DNA of 64,000 bases from contig NZ_CADEAD010000001.1 in assembly GCF_902825145.1 (NCBI RefSeq), positions 186,001 to 250,000 on the forward strand, written 5' to 3'. Numbering within the stretch: the stretch's first letter is position 1; the number at the start of each line of letters is the position of its first letter. The notes under the pieces were generated by a model, which was not told the origin of the DNA, did no database searches, and saw only the letters and a list, made by a program, of their open reading frames with translations. Both the position numbers and the translations under genes were made by a program. Of this stretch, positions 56,778-64,000 are shown piece by piece. This DNA is from Bartonella phoceensis. GTDB lineage: Bacteria > Pseudomonadota > Alphaproteobacteria > Rhizobiales > Rhizobiaceae.

Positions 56778-58133
56778 ATGACATTTAATTTTTTCATCAA
56801 TTTATTTCTGTTTATTATTTTTTTGTTATGGCTTGCTCAAAGTAGGGGGATGAAATGGAGCCTCTCGTTGCGTGTTATGCTAGGACTTATCCTTGGCTTG
56901 ATTTTTGGCAGTGTTTTACAAATTGTTTATGGAGAAGGTGAAACCACTTTGTTGAAATCCGTCGAATGGTTTAACATTGTTGGTAATGGTTATATTTTAT
57001 TACTCCAAATGATTGTTATGCCATTGGTTTTTATCTCTATTGTCTCAGCGGTTGCTCATTTGCATTCTATTTATGCTGTTGGTAAAATGAGTATAATGAC
57101 AATTTCAGTATTGCTCTTTACAACTGCTCTTTCAGCGTTGGTTGGTATTTTGGTCGTTAATGTTTTTGGTTTAACGGAGAATGGTTTGGTACATGAAGAG
57201 CAAAATATTTCTGTTATTTTCGAGGATCGTATTTCTCAACTTGGAGATTTGAGTATTCCCAAAATGATTTTATCCTTGATTCCTAAAAACCCATTTTCTG
57301 AGTTAAGTGGAGCTAAACGTACATCAATTATCAGCGTTGTTATTTTTGCGTCCTTTTTAGGGGCTGCGGTTCTTCTTTTAAAGAAGGATGATCCGGAAAA
57401 AGGGGAAAAAGCGCTTTTATTTATTCAAGTAGCACAAGCTTGGATTACGCGATTAGTCCGCATTGTGCTTGCCTTGACTCCTTATGGTATTTATGCACTT
57501 ATGACGAAGGTGGGGGCAACCTCGCATGTGACAGATATATTAAATTTATTGGTTTTTGTTATTTCTTCCTATATTGGTATTATCCTTATGTTTGGGATTC
57601 ATGGCGTGTTGCTTGGTATATCAGGAATTAATCCGTTTCGTTTTTTCAAAAAGGTTTTGCCGGTTTTGACGTTTGCTTTTAGTAGTCGTTCAAGTGCTGC
57701 AAGCATTCCTTTGAATATCGAGGCTCAAACACAATGGATTGGTGTTCCACAATCCATTGCGAGTTTTGCAGCCTCTTTTGGGGCAACAATCGGACAAAAT
57801 GGTTGTGCAGGCCTTTATCCAGCGATGCTTGCGACCATGATTGCACCCTCTATAGGGATTAATTCTCTTGATCCTACCTGGATTGCTACTCTTGTTGGTG
57901 TTGTAACATTGAGCTCTATCGGTGTTGCTGGCGTTGGCGGTGGTGCTATTTTTGCTGCATTGATCGTGTTGCCAATTATGGGACTTCCTGTTTCTTTGGT
58001 TGCTGTACTCATGTCTATTGAACCCTTAATTGATATGGGGCGTACAGCTTTAAATGTAAGTGATTCAATGTTGGCTGGAACTATAACCAGTCAGATGTTA
58101 GGGACAACGGATAAAAGCATTTTTGAGAAATAA
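56778..58133 (+). CDS. tcyP: Dicarboxylate/amino acid:cation symporter (cystine-type)
   Basis: A 451-residue DAACS-family transporter with about 8 membrane helices and two re-entrant loops. Family marks: [40 protein letters not shown] (Ser-rich loop), [20 protein letters not shown], and [19 protein letters not shown]. The [10 protein letters not shown] start and [11 protein letters not shown] match the YdjN/TcyP group that imports L-cystine. Its placement near gshA and grxC suits a sulfur supply role, which is inference. Confidence 0.85.
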   Translation: MTFNFFINLFLFIIFLLWLAQSRGMKWSLSLRVMLGLILGLIFGSVLQIVYGEGETTLLKSVEWFNIVGNGYILLLQMIVMPLVFISIVSAVAHLHSIYAVGKMSIMTISVLLFTTALSALVGILVVNVFGLTENGLVHEEQNISVIFEDRISQLGDLSIPKMILSLIPKNPFSELSGAKRTSIISVVIFASFLGAAVLLLKKDDPEKGEKALLFIQVAQAWITRLVRIVLALTPYGIYALMTKVGATSHVTDILNLLVFVISSYIGIILMFGIHGVLLGISGINPFRFFKKVLPVLTFAFSSRSSAASIPLNIEAQTQWIGVPQSIASFAASFGATIGQNGCAGLYPAMLATMIAPSIGINSLDPTWIATLVGVVTLSSIGVAGVGGGAIFAALIVLPIMGLPVSLVAVLMSIEPLIDMGRTALNVSDSMLAGTITSQMLGTTDKSIFEK

Positions 58134-58147
58134 CTTGCGTGTTGAGT

Positions 58148-59032
58148 TTATGGCTTTTTTTGCTGTTTTGCTAAAACATCTGCAAGAGATATCTGTGCGG
58201 AGCCTGGTGGTATAGGTTTTTGCTGATTTGGGTGAGGAGCCCAACCAGAAAGCCAAATAAAAGAAAAATGTGCGCGAATACGACCATCAGGATCGCTAAA
58301 TCGTTGTGCGTAGATTTCAGCTGCACGGAGAAAAAAACGCTTGGATACAGGACGCCGTGAGCGCTTTATAAGTGCATTTTGCATTCCCATAGCTTTAAGA
58401 TCATTTATGAGATCAAACATTGTATTGTAGCGTATTGTGACATCTTCAATGTCTACGACAGGTAGAGAAAAACCAACACGCTGTAAAAGAGCGCCTACCT
58501 CACGAATGTCGGCAAAAGGATAGATTCTAGGACTTACTCCGTCATAGATTTCAATTTCAGCTTGTAGGAGACATTCGCGTAATTCTCTTAGTGTACCAGC
58601 TCCAGCCATAACAGCCAAGAATAAGCCATCTGGTTTCAGAATATTTTTTATCTGACTAAGAACACCAGGGGTATCATTAGTCAGTTGTAGTGAAAGAAGT
58701 GAAACAACAAGATCACAATAATTTTGAGGAAAATCAAGAAATTCTCGATAACGTAAATGGAATTTTTTGTCATGGCTTTGATAAAGCATGTCAGTTTCAA
58801 CGCGTTCTATGGAATGGACTTTTCCAGATCTCAATAAAGCTTGTGCGGCAAGATCTGTATGGCTGTGTAAATCGAGAGCTAATGCAAAGAAACGGTCAAC
58901 AGTACAAAGACGTTTATAAAGATCTTCAGCCATGTGAAACAGTAAAAAATCATATCCTTCTTTTGCTTTTTGGAAAGCACGTTTGCGAAATTGTTCAATG
59001 CGGTCGTGATCAAAAATTAAAGGATGCGCCAT
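58148..59032 (-). CDS. SAM-dependent methyltransferase-fold protein (NDUFAF5-like)
   Basis: A 294-residue class I methyltransferase-fold protein. LIFDHDRIEQFRKRAF and LYKRLCTVDRFFALALDLHS start the sequence; NYCDLVVSLLSLQLTNDTPG and LKPDGLFLAVMAGAGTLREL lie in the Rossmann half; SPRIYPFADIREVGALLQRV and GFSLPVVDIEDVTI follow. This is the layout of the NDUFAF5 (complex I assembly, arginine hydroxylation) group common in alphaproteobacteria, close to BioC. The usual GxGxG loop is weak (LALDLHSHT), so catalysis cannot be judged. It is divergent from comF, as often in Rhizobiales. Confidence 0.75.
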   Translation of the reverse strand: MAHPLIFDHDRIEQFRKRAFQKAKEGYDFLLFHMAEDLYKRLCTVDRFFALALDLHSHTDLAAQALLRSGKVHSIERVETDMLYQSHDKKFHLRYREFLDFPQNYCDLVVSLLSLQLTNDTPGVLSQIKNILKPDGLFLAVMAGAGTLRELRECLLQAEIEIYDGVSPRIYPFADIREVGALLQRVGFSLPVVDIEDVTIRYNTMFDLINDLKAMGMQNALIKRSRRPVSKRFFLRAAEIYAQRFSDPDGRIRAHFSFIWLSGWAPHPNQQKPIPPGSAQISLADVLAKQQKKP

Positions 59033-59218
59033 ATTATTAAGGTCTTTCGATTTGTAATGCGTATGTCTTAAGAAGGTTCATTTTTAAGCAAGCTCTGTCA
59101 AGTTTATGATGTGAAAGAAAAACAAATTTATAAGAAGTAAGAATTTTTAAAGGAATTAAAGTTAAAAAATACAAAAGATTTTTTTTGTATGGGGAAGCTA
59201 TAAAAGCCTGAATTAACG

Positions 59219-60004
59219 ATGTTATGCTTTCAAAAAATGGCTTTAAACGGCGGGAGTATATTAAGTAAATTCATTGAGCGTTTGCTGACAATTTTATATC
59301 CACCAATTTGTCCTGGATGTAAGCAAAGAGTTTCTGCTTGCGGTACTATTTGCTCTGAGTGTTGGAAAGGCCTTCAGTTTATCACAAAACCTTATTGTCC
59401 TGTTATGGGAACTCCTTTTGTTTGTGATATGGGGGATGGTTTTCTCAGTGGTGAAGCTCTTAAAAGCTGTCTTCCTTTTTCACGTGTTCGCTCGGCTATT
59501 GTTCATAAAGGGATGGCGCAAGTTTTGGTAACGCGATTGAAATATAGTGATCATATAGAATTAGCATCTTTTATGGCTCATTGGATGGTATCTGCTGGGC
59601 GCGAGATTATTGATGATTGTGATGTTATCATATCTATTCCTTTGCATTTTCGTCGTTTTTTGAAGCGACGTTACAATCAATCTGCAGAGCTTGCCCGTTA
59701 TATTGCCATAGCGCAGAAGAAAATTTTTAAGCCCGGTTGGCTTGTGCGTTGTAAACATACTCGTTCGCAGGTGAGTTTATCTGCTAGGGAACGAAAAATG
59801 AATGTACAGAATGCCTTTGAGGTGCCACATAAAGTTAAAAAATATCTAAAGGGGCGTTCTATTCTATTGATTGACGATGTCTTCACAACAGGTGCAACCG
59901 TTACAGCGGCAGCTGCAACATTAAAATGTGCAGGTGCACGGCAAGTTGATGTTCTAACATTTTCTCGTGTACTAAAAGAGGCTTCTATATTTCCTAATTC
60001 TTGA
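59219..60004 (+). CDS. comF: ComF-family phosphoribosyltransferase-like protein
   Basis: A 261-residue ComF/GntX-type protein. An N-terminal zinc-ribbon has the Cys pairs CPGC and CGTICSEC near residues 32-52; the C-terminal PRTase fold shows IPLHFRRFLKRRYNQSAELA, VRCKHTRSQVSLSARERKMN and the PRPP loop ILLIDDVFTTGATVTA. ComF acts in DNA uptake in competent species; elsewhere its role is unclear. ATG 59219 or the in-frame ATG 59237 may start it. grxC follows by about 50 bp. Confidence 0.88.
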   Translation: MLCFQKMALNGGSILSKFIERLLTILYPPICPGCKQRVSACGTICSECWKGLQFITKPYCPVMGTPFVCDMGDGFLSGEALKSCLPFSRVRSAIVHKGMAQVLVTRLKYSDHIELASFMAHWMVSAGREIIDDCDVIISIPLHFRRFLKRRYNQSAELARYIAIAQKKIFKPGWLVRCKHTRSQVSLSARERKMNVQNAFEVPHKVKKYLKGRSILLIDDVFTTGATVTAAAATLKCAGARQVDVLTFSRVLKEASIFPNS

Positions 60005-60052
60005 GAAGAGTTTTAAGTTGGCAATATTTTGAAAACACTGGAGAATAACACT

Positions 60053-60316
60053 ATGAAACAAATAATACTTTATACACGACCGAACTGCCCTTACTGCACG
60101 AAAGCACGTGATTTGCTTGATAAAAAAAAGGTAAAATATACAGATATTGATGCGTCAACGTCTCTTCGCCAAGAAATGGTGCAGCGAGCGAATGGACGTA
60201 ATACATTCCCACAAATTTTTATAGGTGATTATCATGTCGGTGGTTGCGATGATCTATACGCTTTAGAAGATGAGGGCAAACTCAATTCTCTGTTGCAAGA
60301 CGTACAGAAATTGTAA
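60053..60316 (+). CDS. grxC: Glutaredoxin 3
   Basis: An 87-residue glutathione-dependent thiol-disulfide oxidoreductase. The active site CPYC is at residues 11-14 (YTRPNCPYCTKARDLLDKKK); later NTFPQIFIGDYHVGGCDDLY holds the cis-Pro and glutathione contacts. ATG 60053 has GGAGAA at good distance; the upstream in-frame TTG 60029 is rejected. It follows comF and is convergent with ubiG. Confidence 0.96.
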   Translation: MKQIILYTRPNCPYCTKARDLLDKKKVKYTDIDASTSLRQEMVQRANGRNTFPQIFIGDYHVGGCDDLYALEDEGKLNSLLQDVQKL

Positions 60317-60323
60317 AGCATGC

Positions 60324-61070
60324 TCACCGAAGATTTTGTGCCAGAAGAAGATAGTTAACATCCATATCTTTTGAGCGATTCCAGCTGTCGTTTAGCAGAT
60401 TATAAGCAATACCAGTCTGATCAATGACAGTGAGAGCATTTTTTGATAAGAGATTTTTTAATTCCTGAGGTTTTAGGAACTTTTTATAGTCATGGCTTCC
60501 TTTCGGGAGCCAACGTAAAATATATTCAGCGCCTATAATAGCTAGTCCCCATGCTTTCCACGTACGGTTGAGTGTTGAAACAAACATCAACCCTTGCGGT
60601 TTAAGCATTTTTGCTGTGGCAGTTATAAAAAGGTTAACGTCAGCGACATGTTCAACAACTTCCATATTGAGGATAACATCAAATTGCTCTCCTTTATTGG
60701 CTAGTGCTTCTGCGGTAGTGGTACGGTAATCAATGGAAAGGCCATTTTGAGCTGCATGGATTTTCGCGACTTCAATATTCGTTTGTGCTGCATCAGCGCC
60801 TACAACTGTAGCACCAAGACGTGCCATTGGTTCGCATAGCAAACCACCTCCACAACCAATATCAAGAATTCTCAAATTTTCAAAGGGCATAAGTGACACA
60901 GGATCGCGATGGAATTCTAAACAGATTTTTTCTCTAATATAAGCAAGACGTGCTGGATTGAATTGATGAAGTGGGCGAAATTTTCCTTGAGGGTCCCACC
61001 ATTCCGCAGCAATACGTGAAAAACGATCAATTTCATTTTGATCAATAGTGGTAGACGTTTCATTTATCAT
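60324..61070 (-). CDS. ubiG: Ubiquinone O-methyltransferase
   Basis: A 248-residue methyltransferase doing both O-methylations of ubiquinone synthesis. [20 protein letters not shown] at the N-terminus is the UbiG mark; SAM site [20 protein letters not shown] with [14 protein letters not shown]; then [20 protein letters not shown] and [40 protein letters not shown]. Length and motifs are complete. It is convergent with grxC and divergent from lysC. Confidence 0.97.
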   Translation of the reverse strand: MINETSTTIDQNEIDRFSRIAAEWWDPQGKFRPLHQFNPARLAYIREKICLEFHRDPVSLMPFENLRILDIGCGGGLLCEPMARLGATVVGADAAQTNIEVAKIHAAQNGLSIDYRTTTAEALANKGEQFDVILNMEVVEHVADVNLFITATAKMLKPQGLMFVSTLNRTWKAWGLAIIGAEYILRWLPKGSHDYKKFLKPQELKNLLSKNALTVIDQTGIAYNLLNDSWNRSKDMDVNYLLLAQNLR

Positions 61071-61265
61071 GTCGCTCTCCTTTTACTTTTTTTGACCAAG
61101 ACAGGTGGATTTTATTATAAAGTCAAGGGAAATTAATATAAACATAACTAAACTTGCACAAATTGTAGATATTCGGTATGTGAAAAAACAATTTGTTGAT
61201 ACGGTAGTAAGATCTTATCCGTATTATCGTTTAAGATAAGAAACGCAAAGGTGAGAGTGTTATTG

Positions 61266-62522
61266 ATGGCACGTATTGTCATGAAATTCGGTGGGACATC
61301 TGTGGCAAATATTGAACGTATTCATAATGTTGCACGGCATGTCAAAAGAGAGGTAGAAGCCGGGAATGAAGTTGCTGTTGTAGTATCTGCGATGGCTGGA
61401 AAAACCGATGAGCTTGTTCAATGGACGTATGATGCTTCACCGATGCATAAAGATGCTTACGAATATGATGTGATTGTTGCTTCTGGTGAGCAGGTAACAG
61501 CAGGTTTATTAGCTCTTACACTCCAAGCAATGGGAGTAAATGCTCGTTCATGGCTTGGTTGGCAAATTCCTATTCATACAGATAGTGGGCATGGTAATGC
61601 ACGTATCAAAGATATTGATGGATCTTTTTTAATACAATGTTTTAAAGAAGGTCAGGTAGCAGTTATTGCTGGTTTTCAAGGGATAGCTCCGGATAATCGG
61701 ATTTCTACCTTAGGGCGTGGAGGATCAGATACGAGCGCTGTTGCTATAGCGGCAGCTATACAAGCTGATCGCTGTGATATTTATACAGATGTGGATGGCG
61801 TTTATACAACAGATCCACGTATAGAACCTAAGGCACGTCGTTTACCAAAAGTTGCTTTTGAAGAAATGTTGGAAATGGCTTCTCTTGGGGCGAAAGTTTT
61901 ACAGGTTCGTTCTGTTGAATTGGCAATGGTTCATAAAGTCCGTACCTTTGTGCGCTCAAGTTTTGAGGATCCCGATGTGTTAGCCATGGATGATCCAATG
62001 AATTCTTCTGGAACACTTATTTGCGATGAGGATGAAATTGTGGAACAACAAAATGTTACAGGTATTGCTTTTGCTAAGGATGAAGCGCAAGTTTCACTCC
62101 GTCGGCTTGCAGATCGCCCGGGGATTTCTGCAGCAATTTTTGGTCCCTTAGCCGAGGAGCGTATTAATGTCGATATGATTGTACAAAATATTTCTGAAGA
62201 TGGTTCAAAAACCGATATGACTTTTACTGTACCGTCAGCAGATGTAGATAAGGCGGTTGCGCTTCTTAAGAAAAATCAGAAAGAGATTGGATTTGATGTG
62301 ATCCAATTTGAAAGCGATCTTGCCAAGGTATCTGTTATTGGTATCGGAATGCGCAGTCATGCAGGTGTTGCTGCTACAGCATTTAAAGCTTTGGCTGAAA
62401 AAGGGATTAATATTCAAGCAATCACAACTTCGGAGATTAAGATTTCTATTTTGATTGATAGCGCTTATACTGAACTTGCGGTCAGAACATTACATGCTGT
62501 TTATGGACTTGATAAGGGCTAA
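61266..62522 (+). CDS. lysC: Aspartate kinase
   Basis: A 418-residue aspartokinase starting the aspartate-family pathway (Lys, Thr, Met, diaminopimelate). Kinase motifs: VMKFGGTSVAN, VVVSAMAGKTDEL, LGRGGSDTSAVAIAAAIQAD, CDIYTDVDGVYTTDPRI. The C-terminal half has two ACT domains (GISAAIFGPLAEERINVDMI, VSVIGIGMRSHAGVAATAFK), the likely Lys/Thr feedback site. ATG 61266 is chosen over the GTG 61251. No repressor or riboswitch element was recognised upstream. Confidence 0.96.
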   Translation: MARIVMKFGGTSVANIERIHNVARHVKREVEAGNEVAVVVSAMAGKTDELVQWTYDASPMHKDAYEYDVIVASGEQVTAGLLALTLQAMGVNARSWLGWQIPIHTDSGHGNARIKDIDGSFLIQCFKEGQVAVIAGFQGIAPDNRISTLGRGGSDTSAVAIAAAIQADRCDIYTDVDGVYTTDPRIEPKARRLPKVAFEEMLEMASLGAKVLQVRSVELAMVHKVRTFVRSSFEDPDVLAMDDPMNSSGTLICDEDEIVEQQNVTGIAFAKDEAQVSLRRLADRPGISAAIFGPLAEERINVDMIVQNISEDGSKTDMTFTVPSADVDKAVALLKKNQKEIGFDVIQFESDLAKVSVIGIGMRSHAGVAATAFKALAEKGINIQAITTSEIKISILIDSAYTELAVRTLHAVYGLDKG

Positions 62523-63395
62523 GCATTTTTTTAGCTCTAAACAAATTTTCAATAATATGGAGCGTTTATATATATGTAGCCAATCGTCAATTTCTTGCTA
62601 AGCATTTAATGGGAGAGAGAAAGTATGCTACATGTTCAAATATATCTGCGAATTAGAAATCTTTGTGAATGCTCAGCAAAATGATAGAATCTTTAGATTT
62701 GATTTTTCAGATTGTTCATGAAATTACGCAAAATGGAGTTTGATAGGATATATTCCATTGAGGTTTTGCTTTTCTCAAATGATTATTGAAAGCTTTATGG
62801 ATGTCCTGTAGATTAATTTATTCTTTGCAGAAGAAATAAAAATCTGAGCTCAAAATTTGTTTAGCAATTATTCGTAGAGAATACTCTTAATGGGGAGATG
62901 TATACAAACCTTCTTTTCCCTTTGGCATACTGATTTTTATAGTTCTCGATAAATCAAATGACATATGTTTTATTATAAAAAGTAAAGTTTGCGCAATGAT
63001 CGTAAGAATGTGTTGAGACGTTTGAAATTATCATCTACTTTACTACAAACACTTGTCAATGAGCAATTTGTTTTGTATTTCTTTTGGGGTGGTTATCCCG
63101 ATACACAAATCCAATTGCATTAATCAGTTAAGATTTTGATATTTTATCAGATGAAGACATATTATTGCAAACAAGCCACACGTTGTTTTTGGTTAGATCG
63201 CTTTCATAAAGTTAATCAGTAAAGTACAATAATAGATTTCAAAGGAGATGAGCTTTTTCTTTTGTTCGTTGATGGAAAATAAAATAAGCCAGCATGTTTT
63301 TCCTTCTTTATTTTTTTGATTATGCTAAACTACAGCGCAGCAACAAGCCAACTTTCTTTTAAGAGGTTAGCATAAAGGGTATTATTTTATTTGAT
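62523..63395 (+). other. Long stretch without genes after lysC
   Basis: About 870 bp of AT-rich DNA with no supported frame on either strand. In several Rhizobiales a ptsP or methyltransferase gene follows lysC; I found no remnant of either. An inverted-repeat-rich segment was not apparent. Confidence 0.45.
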
Positions 63396-64000
63396 TTATC
63401 GAGAATTATCAGGCACTTTTTTATTGCGCTTGATGTAAAAAACACCATATCCAAGGCCGATAAGAGCAGATAAGCCGGATCCACAAAGGACACCAATTTT
63501 TGCAGAATCAAGTAAAATGATATCTTTAAAAGCAAGCATTGAAACAAAGATAGACATTGTAAAGCCAATTCCTGCTAAAAATCCAATAAGCAAAACACCT
63601 GTCCAAGTCATTTGGGGAGGTAGGCGGCATAGCCCTGATTTTACTGCTAAATAACTGGCAGTAATAATACCCAAAGGTTTACCAACAAAGAGACCAATAA
63701 CAACACCAAGCACAATAAATAGTGATTCATAAGAAGAAAGGTCAAAATTTGCAAAACTGACACCAGCATTTGCAAAAGCAAAAATTGGCATCACACCGTA
63801 TGCGACCCATGGATGCAATGCTTTTTGAACACGCGTGACTGGCGCAATCATATCGCGTTGTCCTTTGCGCATTTTTTTCAAGGCAGTTGAAATATGATGT
63901 AGGTCTGTTTTTGCGTTTTTTTCTTGAAGAACTTGCATTGCATTACTTAACATGGTGAGTGGAGCTACAAGGGTGCGGGTAGGAAAAACTGGAGTCATCA
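63396..64000 (-). CDS. nhaA: Na+/H+ antiporter NhaA (partial, C-terminal part)
   Basis: The C-terminal ~200 residues of NhaA; the gene begins beyond the right edge, so the Met at 63998 is internal. Family features: HPWVAYGVMPIFAFANAGVS, VGKPLGIITASYLAVKSGLC, and WTGVLLIGFLAGIGFTMSIF with VSMLAF. NhaA expels sodium in exchange for protons to control pH and salt. The C-terminus ends with a basic tail (YIKRNKKVPDNSR). Confidence 0.93.
   Translation of the reverse strand, partial: MTPVFPTRTLVAPLTMLSNAMQVLQEKNAKTDLHHISTALKKMRKGQRDMIAPVTRVQKALHPWVAYGVMPIFAFANAGVSFANFDLSSYESLFIVLGVVIGLFVGKPLGIITASYLAVKSGLCRLPPQMTWTGVLLIGFLAGIGFTMSIFVSMLAFKDIILLDSAKIGVLCGSGLSALIGLGYGVFYIKRNKKVPDNSR

Overview
The window looks like a chromosomal segment of a Bartonella species (Alphaproteobacteria, Rhizobiales). 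The DNA is AT-rich with long non-coding or decayed stretches. The housekeeping genes have rhizobial-type neighbourhoods (rluD-rpoH, zwf-pgl-edd, puuA-puuB-like pair). The tRNA-His lacks an encoded G-1 and carries A73, an alphaproteobacterial peculiarity. No species is claimed; the assignment rests on remembered families and gene order, not on a search.

Region 1 (1-5.99 kb) is the early/regulatory end of a prophage, all on the + strand: two tandem S24 (CI/LexA-like) repressors, a small unknown protein behind an operator-covered promoter, two Rha-type regulators, an AntA/AntB-KilAC antirepressor, an ERF single-strand annealing protein, a YqaJ exonuclease and an excisionase-like HTH protein. It ends against the 3' end of a tRNA-Thr gene. 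Region 2 (6-11.2 kb) is chromosomal: slyX, a small membrane protein, an amino-acid permease and the biotin ECF transporter bioMNY.

Region 3 (11.2-26.63 kb) is an accessory graveyard. It contains an apparently intact phage lysis cassette (endolysin, nested Rz/Rz1-like spanins, small membrane protein) with a decayed partial copy beside it. It also contains an intact-length YopJ-family effector whose catalytic Cys is Val, and remnants of a GHKL ATPase, CopG-type and HicB antitoxins, Rha plus KilAC antirepressor genes, an MFS transporter, a YqaJ exonuclease and an excisionase. A small lipoprotein/membrane-protein pair looks intact. The region ends at tRNA-Phe with a ~745-bp block homologous to the tRNA-Thr prophage end, so two related elements appear to have used two tRNA genes.

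Region 4 (26.6-64 kb) is core chromosome: serC, purA, rpoH, rluD, an aldehyde dehydrogenase, a second-type FtsK, a PAS histidine kinase, mscL, pyrD, tRNA-His, a puuA/puuB-like pair, zwf, pgl, a ruined edd, folD, an AsmA-like protein, rsmE, gshA, a cystine-type symporter, an NDUFAF5-like methyltransferase, comF, grxC, ubiG, lysC and the C-terminal part of nhaA, which runs off the window. Together zwf and pgl can feed the oxidative pentose phosphate route, whereas the Entner-Doudoroff branch is broken at edd. gshA, grxC and the cystine-type transporter form a thiol-related neighbourhood.
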